Source: Ideonella oryzae (GTDB taxonomy: Bacteria > Pseudomonadota > Gammaproteobacteria > Burkholderiales > Burkholderiaceae_C). From it: DNA of 64,000 nucleotides. The notes under the pieces are model-generated. The model did not search any database and was not told where the DNA came from. It saw nothing but the letters and a program-made list of their open reading frames with translations. This document shows positions 55,168 to 63,851 of the stretch, in pieces (position 1 is the stretch's first letter; each line of letters begins with the position of its first letter). Location of the stretch: assembly GCF_024055665.1 (NCBI RefSeq), contig NZ_JAMXMC010000007.1:279017-343016 (forward strand), in the 5' to 3' direction. The translations under genes were made by a program, and so were the position numbers.

Positions 55168-57302
55168 CCCTGGACATGGATCAGGCCCTGCCGACCTTTC
55201 TGGCCGAGAGCCGTGAACTGCTCGAAGAGATGGAGGGTGCGCTGCTGAGCGTGCTCGACAGCGAAGAGCGCCACGAGCTGGTGAACGCCATCTTCCGCGC
55301 GGCCCACACGATCAAGGGCTCGGCCGGCCTGTTCGGGCTGGACGGGGTGGTGCGCTTCACCCATGTGCTCGAGAGCCTGCTGGACCGGGTGCGTGAGGGC
55401 GAGTTGACCCTGGACGAGGCCCTGGTGGGCCTGCTGCTGGAGTCACGCGACCACATGAGCCTGCAGGTCGATGCCATCGGGCGGGGCGAGGACGCCAGCG
55501 AGGCGGCCTGGGCCGAGCGCAACGCACCGCTGCTGGGTCGGCTGCAGCAGCACCTGGGCACGCCAGCCGCCACCGCGCCGGCCCAGGACTCCAGCACCCC
55601 GGCCACCGGCGGTCTGGACCACTGGCACCTGTCGCTGCGTTTCGGCCCCGAGGTGCTGCGCAATGGCATGGACCCGCTGTCCTTCATCCGCTACCTGGGC
55701 CGGCTGGGCACGCTCACCGGCGTGGTGACCCTGGAAGACCGCCTGCCCCCGCTGTCGCAGATGGACCCGGAGGCCTGCTACCTGGGCTTCGAGATCGGGC
55801 TGGACAGCCGCGCCGACAAGGCCACCATCGAGAGCACCTTCGAGTTCGTGCTGGACGACGCCGAGGTGCGCATCGTGCCGCCGTGCAGCAAGGTGTCCGA
55901 GTACTTCGCGCTGATCCAGCGGGCCGGCGAGGAGCCACCCCGCCTGGGCGAGATCCTGCTGCGCTGCGGCTCGCTGACCGAGCACGAGCTGGCCCAGGCC
56001 CTGGCCCAGCAGCAGGCCACGCCGGCCGCACCGCTGGGCGAGATCCTGGTGGAACAGGGCCTGGTGCTGCCCGCCCTGGTGGACGCGGCCCTCACGCGCC
56101 AGCAGCAGGTCAAGGAGGCCCATGGCAGCGCCGGCAGCAGCGGCGCCGGCACCATCCGGGTCGACGCGCAGAAGCTCGACCACCTGATCAACCTGGTGGG
56201 CGAGATGATCACTGCGGCCGCTGGCGCCAGCCTGGCCGCCCGCCGCAGCGGCGACGGCCCCAGCATCGAAGCCACCTCGCTGCTGGCCGGGCTGGTGGAA
56301 GACATGCGCGACAGCGCGCTGCAGCTGCGCATGGTGAAGATCGGTGCCACCTTCGGCCGCTTCCGCCGCGTGGTGCATGACGTGTCGCAGGAACTGGGCA
56401 AGGACATCGTGCTGGCCATCCATGGCGAGGACACCGAGCTGGACAAGACCGTGGTCGAGAAGATCGCCGACCCGCTGACCCACTTGGTGCGCAATGCGAT
56501 GGACCACGGCATCGAGTCCGCCGAACGGCGCGCCGAGAGCGGCAAGCCGGTCCAGGGCACGCTCACGCTCAACGCCTTCCACGACTCGGGCAGCATCGTC
56601 ATCGAGGTCAGCGACGATGGCGGCGGCCTGGACCGCGAACGCATCCTCGCCAAGGGCGTCGAGCGCGGCCTGATCGAGCCGGGCGAGGTGCTCAGCGACA
56701 GCCAGGTCTACAACCTGATCTTCGAGCCGGGCTTCTCCACCGCCGAGAAGGTGACCAACCTGTCCGGCCGCGGTGTCGGCATGGACGTGGTCAAACGCAA
56801 CATCACCGCGCTGCGCGGCTCCGTCCACATCGACAGCCGGCCCGGGCAGGGCACCACGGTGTCGGTGCGCCTGCCGCTGACGCTGGCCATCATCAACGGC
56901 TTCCAGGTGGGTGTGGGCGGCGCGGTGTTCGTGCTGCCGCTGGAGATGGTCGAGGAGTGCGTGGCCTTCAGCGCCGAGCCCGACCGCGACTACACCAACC
57001 TGCGCGGCCAAGTGCTGCCCTTCCTGCGGCTGCGCGAGCTGTTCGAGCTGCCCGGCCAGCCCGGCCCCCGGGAAAACATCGTGGTGCTGCGCCATGGCAG
57101 CCAGCGCATGGGCCTGGTCGTGGACCGCCTGCTGGGCGAGGCGCAGACCGTCATCAAGCCGCTGAGCAAGGTCTTCGCCCGGGTGCAGGGCCTGGCGGGT
57201 TCCAGCATCCAGGGCAATGGCGAGGTGGCGCTGATCCTGGATGTGCCCTCGCTCATGAACCGGGTGCTCGACCGTGCCGAACGATCCACCCACGCCGCCT
57301 GA
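55164..57302 (+). CDS. cheA: Chemotaxis histidine kinase CheA with internal MshEN-like tandem motif
   Basis: The 712-residue protein has an HPt domain (H48 in RAAHTIKGSAG), an unusual middle region, dimerisation domain (about 328-400), ATPase domain (HLVRNAMDHGIE, DDGGGLD, GRGVGMDVV) and a C-terminal CheW-like P5 domain. In place of part of P2 are two tandem 24-residue motifs at 260-283 and 290-313, beginning RLGEILLRCGSL and PLGEILVEQGLV. They fit the MshEN c-di-GMP-binding consensus closely (R-L-G-x2-L-L-x2-G...L-x3-L-x2-Q). The first copy deviates only at Ser11; the second lacks Arg1. The spacer is 6 residues rather than 5. Confidence 0.93.
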   Translation: MTLDMDQALPTFLAESRELLEEMEGALLSVLDSEERHELVNAIFRAAHTIKGSAGLFGLDGVVRFTHVLESLLDRVREGELTLDEALVGLLLESRDHMSLQVDAIGRGEDASEAAWAERNAPLLGRLQQHLGTPAATAPAQDSSTPATGGLDHWHLSLRFGPEVLRNGMDPLSFIRYLGRLGTLTGVVTLEDRLPPLSQMDPEACYLGFEIGLDSRADKATIESTFEFVLDDAEVRIVPPCSKVSEYFALIQRAGEEPPRLGEILLRCGSLTEHELAQALAQQQATPAAPLGEILVEQGLVLPALVDAALTRQQQVKEAHGSAGSSGAGTIRVDAQKLDHLINLVGEMITAAAGASLAARRSGDGPSIEATSLLAGLVEDMRDSALQLRMVKIGATFGRFRRVVHDVSQELGKDIVLAIHGEDTELDKTVVEKIADPLTHLVRNAMDHGIESAERRAESGKPVQGTLTLNAFHDSGSIVIEVSDDGGGLDRERILAKGVERGLIEPGEVLSDSQVYNLIFEPGFSTAEKVTNLSGRGVGMDVVKRNITALRGSVHIDSRPGQGTTVSVRLPLTLAIINGFQVGVGGAVFVLPLEMVEECVAFSAEPDRDYTNLRGQVLPFLRLRELFELPGQPGPRENIVVLRHGSQRMGLVVDRLLGEAQTVIKPLSKVFARVQGLAGSSIQGNGEVALILDVPSLMNRVLDRAERSTHAA

Positions 57303-57360
57303 ACCGTCAGGTCCCCACCGTCCGTCATCCGTCTGTCTTCACTGAAAAGGAACCGTCCCC

Positions 57361-59025
57361 ATGTTTGGATCCATGAAAGTCGCCACCCGGCTTGCGCTGG
57401 GGTTTGGCGTGGTCATCGCGCTGTTGATTGCCCTGGCGGCGCTCAGCATCACCCGCATGGCCGGGCTCAACGACAGCACCACGCTGATCGTGCAAGACCG
57501 CGTGCCCAAGTCCATGACGGCCAAGGATCTCCAGGTCCTCTCCATCAGCAACGGACGCGAGGCGCGGGCGCTGGTGCTGGCCACCAGCGATGCGGAGTTC
57601 AACGCCATCAAGGACCGCATGGCGGCCAACAGCGCCGAAGCCGGCAAGATGATGGATGCCCTGGACAAGTCGATCTCCACGGACAAGGGACGCGCCATCC
57701 TGAAGACCATCACCGATCGTCGGCAGGCGCTGCGCAGCAAGTACCCCACGCTGTTCGAGCTGGCCCACAACGACAAGACCCGGGCCGCACAGTATCTGCA
57801 CGACGAGTTCGGCCCCGCCAACGCCGCGTTCGAGGAGTCGCTGGACGGTCTGTCCGACTACGTGGTCGAGGTGATGGAGACTGCATCCAAGGAGGCTGCG
57901 GCCACCTATGCCGCCACGCGTTCCCTGGTCTTCACGCTGACCGCGTCGGCTCTGGCCATGGCCGCCGTGGTGGCCGTTCTCATCACCCGCAGCCTGCTCA
58001 AGCTGCTGGGTGGGGAGCCGGCCTATGCGGCGCAGGTGCTCAAGCGCGTCTCCGAGGGCGACCTGACCGTCGAGGTCGAGACCAGGAAGGGTGACGACAG
58101 CAGCATGCTGGCCGCGCTCAAGACCATGACCGAGAGGCTCTCCACCGTGGTGGGCGAGGTCAACAGCAGCGCCGAAGCCCTGGCCGGGGCCTCCGAAGAG
58201 GTCAGCGCCACGGCCCAGTCCCTGAGCCAGGCCGCCAGCGAACAGGCTTCGGGCGTGGAAGAGACCAGCGCCTCGATCGAGGAGATGACCGCCTCCATCT
58301 CGCAGAACACCGAGAACGCCAAGGTCACCGACGCGATGGCCACCCGTGCCGCCGCCGAAGCGGCCGAAGGCGGCGAGGCCGTCAAGGCCACCGTCAGCGC
58401 CATGAAGCAGATCGCCCAGAAGATCGGCATCATCGACGACATCGCCTACCAGACCAACCTGCTGGCCCTGAATGCCGCCATCGAGGCCGCCCGGGCCGGC
58501 GAGCACGGCAAGGGCTTCGCGGTGGTGGCCGCCGAGGTGCGCAAGCTGGCCGAGCGCAGCCAAGTGGCCGCGCAGGAGATCGGCGACGTGGCAGGCTCCA
58601 GCGTGGAGCTGGCCGAGCGCGCCGGCAAGCTGCTGGGCGAAATGGTGCCGAACATCAAGAAGACCTCCGACCTGGTGCAGGAGATCACCGCCGCCTCGGA
58701 AGAGCAGTCCTCCGGCGTGGGCCAGATCAACGCCGCGGTGGGCCAGCTCAACCAGACCACGCAGCAGAACGCCGCCAGCTCCGAGGAACTGGCCGCCACC
58801 AGCGAGGAGATGAGCAGCCAGGCCGAGCAGCTGCAGCGGGCCATGAGCTTCTTCAAGGTGAGCAACGCGCTGGCGCAGGGCCATGCGGCGGCCCCGGCGC
58901 GGCGCGCCATCCAGGCCGCGCGGGGCGGCGTGCGCAAGAGCCCGGCTGCGGGCCCGGCCAAGAAGTCCCTGCCCACCACCGCGGTGGCCAGCGACATCGA
59001 CGAATCGCAGTTCGTCAACTTCTGA
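57361..59025 (+). CDS. Methyl-accepting chemotaxis protein
   Basis: The 554-residue transducer has a transmembrane helix (about 8-30), a four-helix-bundle-type periplasmic domain (about 33-185), a second helix (190-212), a HAMP domain, and a signalling domain with the hairpin DIAYQTNLLALNAAIEAARAGEHGKGFAVVAAEVRKLAERS (starting near residue 360). Glu/Gln-rich methylation helices flank it. The C-terminus lacks an NWETF pentapeptide. It lies between cheA and cheW. Confidence 0.92.
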   Translation: MFGSMKVATRLALGFGVVIALLIALAALSITRMAGLNDSTTLIVQDRVPKSMTAKDLQVLSISNGREARALVLATSDAEFNAIKDRMAANSAEAGKMMDALDKSISTDKGRAILKTITDRRQALRSKYPTLFELAHNDKTRAAQYLHDEFGPANAAFEESLDGLSDYVVEVMETASKEAAATYAATRSLVFTLTASALAMAAVVAVLITRSLLKLLGGEPAYAAQVLKRVSEGDLTVEVETRKGDDSSMLAALKTMTERLSTVVGEVNSSAEALAGASEEVSATAQSLSQAASEQASGVEETSASIEEMTASISQNTENAKVTDAMATRAAAEAAEGGEAVKATVSAMKQIAQKIGIIDDIAYQTNLLALNAAIEAARAGEHGKGFAVVAAEVRKLAERSQVAAQEIGDVAGSSVELAERAGKLLGEMVPNIKKTSDLVQEITAASEEQSSGVGQINAAVGQLNQTTQQNAASSEELAATSEEMSSQAEQLQRAMSFFKVSNALAQGHAAAPARRAIQAARGGVRKSPAAGPAKKSLPTTAVASDIDESQFVNF

Positions 59026-59037
59026 AGGAGCTGGCCC

Positions 59038-59568
59038 ATGAACCGCCCCGTCGTGGCCGCCCATGCGGCCGAGCCAACCCAGTACCTGACCTTCCTGCTG
59101 GGCAGCGAGATGTTCGCGCTGGGCATCCTGGCCATCAAAGAGATCATCGAGTACCGGGCCCCCACCGAGGTGCCGATGATGCCGGCCAGCGTGCGCGGGG
59201 TCATCAACCTGCGCGGTGCCGTGGTGCCAGTGGTGGACCTGCAGGCGCGCTTCGGTCGGCCGCCCAGCCCGGTGTCGCGCCGCAGCTGCATCGTGATCCT
59301 GGAAGTCCCGCAAGGCGACGGGCGCCAGGTGGTGGGTGTGGTGGTGGACGCGGTCAGCGAGGTGCTCGACATCCCGATGGACGACATCGAGCCACCGCCA
59401 GCGTTCGGCACCCGCATCCGGCGCGACTTCATTGCCGGCATGGGCAAGGTGCGTGAGCGCTTCGTCATCCTGCTCAACGCCGAACAGGCGCTGGCACTGG
59501 ACGAGATGGTCGGCCTGGATGGGCCCGGCGAGGCCGCCGCCCGCCCGGCCGAGGCCCTGCCCGCCTGA
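59038..59568 (+). CDS. cheW: Chemotaxis coupling protein CheW
   Basis: The 176-residue protein has the CheW fold signatures: LTFLLGSEMFALGILAIKEIIE at the N-terminus, PASVRGVINLRGAVVPVVDL near residue 57 and VVVDAVSEVLDIP near 100. It couples receptors to CheA. It lies 12 nt after the MCP gene. Confidence 0.94.
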   Translation: MNRPVVAAHAAEPTQYLTFLLGSEMFALGILAIKEIIEYRAPTEVPMMPASVRGVINLRGAVVPVVDLQARFGRPPSPVSRRSCIVILEVPQGDGRQVVGVVVDAVSEVLDIPMDDIEPPPAFGTRIRRDFIAGMGKVRERFVILLNAEQALALDEMVGLDGPGEAAARPAEALPA

Positions 59569-59581
59569 AGGAGCCCGCACC

Positions 59582-60865
59582 GTGGCCACCCTCTCCCCGC
59601 AACACGAAACAGGCCCGGCACCCGGTGGATACCGGTCAGCGCTGGTGGTGGACGACAGCCCGGTGCAGCGCTCCCATGCGGTCGGGTTGTGCCGGGACCT
59701 GGGCATCGAGCTGATCTACGAGGCCTGCAATGGCCTGGAAGCCCTGGAGCTGCTGGCCCTGCTGGTGCTGCCACCCAGCCTGCTGCTGGTGGACCTGGAG
59801 ATGCCCGGCATGGATGGCATCGAGTTCATCGAGCAGTTGCACCGGCGCAGCGTCAGCTTTCCGGTGCTGATCGTCTCCTCCCGCGAGCAGGTGCTGCTGG
59901 ACTCGGTGCGCCGGCTGGGCCTGGAGCTGGGACTGCCGATGGTGGCCTCGTTGCGCAAGCCCCTGTCGGTGGACCGGCTGCGCGAGACGCTTGAAGGCAC
60001 GCTGCCGGCGCATTCGCTCCCGCCGGCGCGACTGCAGCCCAGTGTCACGGCCAGCGACCTGGACGCGGCCTTGCGCAGCGGCGTCTTGCAGGTGCACTAC
60101 CAGCCCAAGGTGGACATCCGCAGCGGCCTGCTGCGCGGGGTGGAGGCCCTGGCCCGCTGGACCCATCCGGCGCTGGGTCCGATCCCACCCGACCAGTTCA
60201 TCCCGCTGGCCGAGCGCGAGGGCCTGATCGCCCCACTGACCATCACGGTCACGGAGCAGGCCCTGGCCCAGGCCGCCGCCTGGCGCGCCCACGGCCTGAA
60301 CATCTCGATGGCCGTCAACCTCTCGCCCCATCTGCTGGAGTGCCCCGACCTGGTGGAGCAGATCACCGACCGGGTGGCCATCCACGGGCTGGAGCACCAC
60401 CAGGTGGTGATGGAGATCACCGAGGGCTCGCTGAGCGCACGCCTGGGCACCGCGCTGACCCGCCTGACCCGGCTGCGCTTGCGTGGCTTCGGCCTGTCCA
60501 TCGACGACTATGGCACCGGCTTCTCGTCGATGCAGCAGCTCGCCCGCATCCCCTTCACCGAGCTGAAGATCGACCGCTCCTTCGTCTGTGGCGCCCAGCA
60601 GCAGCCCCACCTGCAAGTCATCCTGCGCTCCGCGCTGGAGATGTGCCAGGAACTGGGCCTGACCAGCGTGGCCGAAGGCATCGAGACCCTGGAGGACTGG
60701 CGCCTGCTGCAGTCCCTGGGCTGCGATGTGGGCCAGGGCTGGCTGATCGGCCGGCCCATGCCCGGCGACGCGCTGTATGCCTGGGTGCGCCAGCACCGCG
60801 AGCGCCTGCCCGAGCTGCGCGGGCCGCAGCCGGGCGAAGCGCCCGACGCGGCCGCCTCCCATTGA
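59582..60865 (+). CDS. REC-EAL protein (response-regulated c-di-GMP phosphodiesterase)
   Basis: The start is GTG 59582, chosen because AAGGAG lies 8 nt upstream and similarity begins at SALVVDDSPVQRSH. The 427-residue protein has a receiver domain (phosphoacceptor in LLLVDLEMPGMDG near residue 77) and an EAL domain (about 155-410) with the catalytic motif as GVEALARW, plus DDYGTGFSSM, KIDRSFV and VAEGIET. All metal-binding motifs are present, so it should be active. Between cheW and cheR it is a candidate phosphorylation target of this CheA. Confidence 0.9.
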   Translation: MATLSPQHETGPAPGGYRSALVVDDSPVQRSHAVGLCRDLGIELIYEACNGLEALELLALLVLPPSLLLVDLEMPGMDGIEFIEQLHRRSVSFPVLIVSSREQVLLDSVRRLGLELGLPMVASLRKPLSVDRLRETLEGTLPAHSLPPARLQPSVTASDLDAALRSGVLQVHYQPKVDIRSGLLRGVEALARWTHPALGPIPPDQFIPLAEREGLIAPLTITVTEQALAQAAAWRAHGLNISMAVNLSPHLLECPDLVEQITDRVAIHGLEHHQVVMEITEGSLSARLGTALTRLTRLRLRGFGLSIDDYGTGFSSMQQLARIPFTELKIDRSFVCGAQQQPHLQVILRSALEMCQELGLTSVAEGIETLEDWRLLQSLGCDVGQGWLIGRPMPGDALYAWVRQHRERLPELRGPQPGEAPDAAASH

Positions 60866-60888
60866 CCTTCTTCCGGACACGACCGCCC

Positions 60889-61686
60889 ATGCATCCACTG
60901 AGCGATCACGACTTCCACCGCTTCCAGCGCTTCATCCACAACGCCGCGGGCATTTCGCTGTCCCCGACCAAGAAGTCCCTGGTCAGCGGGCGCCTGGCCA
61001 AGCGGCTGGCCGCCCGGGACATGGGCAGCTTCCATGACTACCTGGCCCTGCTGGAGCAGCGCGAGGAGCATGCGGAGGCGCAGATCGCGGTGGACCTGCT
61101 GACCACCAACGAAACCTACTTCTTCCGCGAGCCCAAGCACTTCGAGCTGCTGCGCAAGGTGGCCCAGGCCGCGCCGGCCCACAGCCCCTTGCGCATCTGG
61201 AGCGCAGCCAGCTCCACCGGGGAGGAGGCCTACAGCATGGCCATGGTGTTGGCCGATGTGCGCGGCGAGCGCCCCTTCGAGGTGGTGGGCACCGACATCA
61301 GCACCCGCGTGCTGGCGCGCGCCCGCCAAGGCCACTACCCGATGGAGCGCATCCGCCAGATGCCGGCGGACTACCTGCGCCGCTTCTGCCTGAAGGGCAC
61401 CGGCGCGCAGGAGGGCACGCTGCTGATCCAGCGCGCGCTGCGGGAGAAGGTGAAGTTCCTGCACGTCAACCTCAACGAACGCCTGCCCAACCTGGGCGGC
61501 TTCGACATGGTCTTCCTGCGCAACGTGCTGATCTACTTCAACGCCGAGACCAAGCGCCAGGTGGTGCACCGGGTGCTGGAGACCCTGCCCCAGGGCGGCT
61601 GGTTCTGCATCGGCCACTCGGAGAACCTCAACGATCTGGACGCCCCGGTGGTCCAGATCGCACCGTCCATCTACCGCAAGGTCTGA
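60889..61686 (+). CDS. cheR: Chemotaxis methyltransferase CheR
   Basis: The 265-residue protein has the CheR N-terminal helical domain and the SAM-binding domain: LTTNETYFFREPKHF near residue 80, IWSAASSTGEEAYSMAM near 104, and VFLRNVLIYF near 208. It methylates MCP glutamates. It starts 23 nt after the REC-EAL gene. Confidence 0.95.
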   Translation: MHPLSDHDFHRFQRFIHNAAGISLSPTKKSLVSGRLAKRLAARDMGSFHDYLALLEQREEHAEAQIAVDLLTTNETYFFREPKHFELLRKVAQAAPAHSPLRIWSAASSTGEEAYSMAMVLADVRGERPFEVVGTDISTRVLARARQGHYPMERIRQMPADYLRRFCLKGTGAQEGTLLIQRALREKVKFLHVNLNERLPNLGGFDMVFLRNVLIYFNAETKRQVVHRVLETLPQGGWFCIGHSENLNDLDAPVVQIAPSIYRKV

Positions 61687-61698
61687 ACGGAGACACCC

Positions 61699-62778
61699 AT
61701 GGCCGAGAAGATCAAGGTGATGGTGGTGGACGACTCCGCCGTGGTGCGGCAGGTGATGCAGGGCCTGTTGCGCGACGCGCCGGACATCGAGCTGCTGGCC
61801 GCGGTGGCCGACCCGCTGCTGGCGGTGGAACGCATGAAGCAGGGCTGGCCCGACGTGATCGTGCTGGACGTGGAGATGCCGCGCATGGACGGCATCACCT
61901 TCCTGCGCAAGATCATGGCCGGGCGGCCCACGCCGGTGGTCATCTGCTCCACGCTGACCGAGAAGGGCGCCAAGACCACGATGGACGCGCTGGCCGCTGG
62001 CGCGGTGGCGGTGGTGACCAAGCCCAAGATCGGCCTCAAGGAGTTCCTGACCGAATCGGCCGAGGAGCTGCTGGGCGCGGTGCGCGCCGCGGCGCGGGCC
62101 AATGTGCAGCGCCTGGCCGCGCGCGCCGCCACGGGTGGCGTGGCCAGCCCGGCGCCCAAGCTCAGCGCCGACGCGGTGCTGCCAGCCGGCGGCCCGCGGG
62201 CCCTGTCGCAGACGACCGAGCGCATCGTCGCCATCGGCACCTCCACCGGCGGCACCCAGGCGCTCGAAGAGGTGCTGACCCAGCTGCCCCGGGTCAGCCC
62301 GGGCCTGGTCATCGTGCAGCACATGCCCGAGAAGTTCACCGCCGCCTTTGCCGACCGGCTGGACCGGCTCTGCCAGATCCGGGTCAAGGAGGCCGAGAAC
62401 AACGACCGGGTGGTGCCCGGCCAAGCCCTGATCGCCCCGGGCGGCATGCACCTGCTGCTGCAGCGCAGCGGGGCGCAGTACCGGGTGGAGGTGCGCGACG
62501 GGCCGCAGGTGAGCCGCCACAAACCTTCGGTGGACGTGCTGTTCCGCTCGGTGGCGCGAGCCGCCGGGGCCAACGCCCTGGGCATCATCATGACCGGCAT
62601 GGGCGACGATGGCGCCGCCGGCATGCTGGAGATGCACCAGGCGGGCGCCCAGACCCTGGCGCAGGATGAAGCCAGCTGCGTGGTCTTCGGCATGCCCAAG
62701 GAGGCGATCAAGCGCGGCGGCGTGAGCCGCACCGTCCCCCTGGCGGGCCTGTCCCGGGAGATCGTTGCCGCCATGTAA
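61699..62778 (+). CDS. cheB: Chemotaxis protein-glutamate methylesterase CheB
   Basis: The 359-residue protein has a receiver domain (D57 in [13 protein letters not shown]) and a methylesterase domain with the catalytic serine in [13 protein letters not shown] (near residue 178), His in [13 protein letters not shown] (near 204) and Asp in [10 protein letters not shown] (near 300). It removes methyl groups from MCPs. It ends the chemosensory gene set; no cheD or cheZ is present. Confidence 0.95.
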   Translation: MAEKIKVMVVDDSAVVRQVMQGLLRDAPDIELLAAVADPLLAVERMKQGWPDVIVLDVEMPRMDGITFLRKIMAGRPTPVVICSTLTEKGAKTTMDALAAGAVAVVTKPKIGLKEFLTESAEELLGAVRAAARANVQRLAARAATGGVASPAPKLSADAVLPAGGPRALSQTTERIVAIGTSTGGTQALEEVLTQLPRVSPGLVIVQHMPEKFTAAFADRLDRLCQIRVKEAENNDRVVPGQALIAPGGMHLLLQRSGAQYRVEVRDGPQVSRHKPSVDVLFRSVARAAGANALGIIMTGMGDDGAAGMLEMHQAGAQTLAQDEASCVVFGMPKEAIKRGGVSRTVPLAGLSREIVAAM

Positions 62779-62829
62779 AAAAGTGGAACAGGGGCTCAAC
62801 AAGGCCTCTGATCGGACGATCAAGCGGTC

Positions 62830-63147
62830 ATGTCCACCCTGCCCACCATTGCCTCCAGCGGCCTGGCCGCGGCACAGGCGCGGCTGGATGCTTCGGCGAA
62901 CAACATCGCCAACGTCGCCACACCGAGCTATCGACGCGAGGATGTGGTGCAAAGCACCCGCGCCACCGGGGGGGTGGACGCCCAACTCCGACAGTTGGAC
63001 ACCCAGGGCCCAGACGGCGCCAGCACCGACCAGCTCACGCAGGACGTGGTCAACCAGAAAGTGGCGCTCTACAACTTCCAGGCCAATGTGCTGACCCTCA
63101 AGACCGAGGGCAGCATGGTGGGTTCGCTGCTGAACTGCTCCGCCTGA
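62830..63147 (+). CDS. Orphan flagellar rod-type (FlgB/FlgC-like) small protein
   Basis: The 105-residue protein begins with the rod-protein signature SGLAAAQARLDASANNIANVATPSYRRED and ends with a C-terminal helix (NQKVALYNFQANVLTLKTEGSM) like the Flg_bbr_C coiled coil. It is shorter than FlgB or FlgC (about 130-140), and no other flagellar gene is nearby. It lies 51 nt after cheB and probably belongs to the same transcript. Its role could be axial assembly or a divergent paralogue. Confidence 0.75.
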   Translation: MSTLPTIASSGLAAAQARLDASANNIANVATPSYRREDVVQSTRATGGVDAQLRQLDTQGPDGASTDQLTQDVVNQKVALYNFQANVLTLKTEGSMVGSLLNCSA

Positions 63148-63470
63148 TTTGGCGCGGCTTGCGCACGCTTGCCGGGCTTTGCCCGGGCGTGTGGTTGAAA
63201 TGCGGACTGAATTCGGCGGAGGGTGGTAGGACTCTGCCAAGCGCAGGCCGGCCCCCATACGGGCTGCCCACATCATCAAGTTGACGGGTTTTGTCGCGCC
63301 TCGTTTCAATGCGCCATTTGTCGCTGGGTACCGTGGTGATACCGTGCGCAAAAGTCATTGAAAATTCAATCTCGACAGCCACTTGGTGTTGGTGAAGCTC
63401 CGGTGTTTTCGGGAGCATGCGGGGTTTTGGGGCGCAAAGTGGGGTCGATAGCTAGTTAGGCAACATCAGT
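63148..63470. other. 323-bp non-coding stretch of declining GC
   Basis: Apart from the hairpin at 63172-63186, no gene, tRNA or repeat is recognised. Composition shifts from the GC-rich chemosensory operon toward a clearly more AT-containing segment. GTTAGGC occurs at 63455-63461, just before the next gene. Confidence 0.5.
63172..63186 (+). terminator. Strong hairpin after the chemosensory operon (possible terminator)
   Basis: CCGGGC-TTT-GCCCGG forms a 6-bp GC stem that extends outward through CACGC/GCGTG with a small bulge, 24 nt after the rod-like gene's stop. No T-run follows, so intrinsic termination would be atypical. Confidence 0.4.
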
Positions 63471-63851
63471 ATGAACACGCGAGAGGTTATCGCCCTTGCT
63501 GCGGCGCCACTAGGTTCAGGCCTGCTGCAGGGCGCACTCATGGGCAATATGGGTGCCTTAATTTTTGGGTTGATCGCCTCATATTTGTTTGCTGCTGCCG
63601 TCGGACTGCCTGCCCTCATCATCGCTCGCCGCCGTGGCTGGACAACTTTCGGAAAAACGCTACTGGTTGGTACATGTGCTGGCTTAGCTGCCGGCTTGCT
63701 GCTCCTGGCGCTAACAGAGACATCTGGTTTCAGCGCAATGTCTGTACTAGCTGGAGTCGTGCTACTCGGCACACATGGCTTAGTCGTGTCACTGTTCTAT
63801 TGGTTGATTGCATATTGGAGGGCAAAGAAGCATGAAAGCTTTAGCCATTGA
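63471..63851 (+). CDS. Small membrane protein of unknown function
   Basis: The 126-residue protein has four hydrophobic segments (about 8-24, 27-50, 62-82 and 90-118) and a short basic tail (WRAKKHESFSH). No family is recognised. Its base composition and codon use, with many A/T third positions, differ sharply from the rest of the window, which suggests recent acquisition. GTTAGGC lies 9 nt before its ATG and GCCTAAC 14 nt after its stop, in inverted orientation as at the ends of integron gene cassettes. Confidence 0.6.
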   Translation: MNTREVIALAAAPLGSGLLQGALMGNMGALIFGLIASYLFAAAVGLPALIIARRRGWTTFGKTLLVGTCAGLAAGLLLLALTETSGFSAMSVLAGVVLLGTHGLVVSLFYWLIAYWRAKKHESFSH

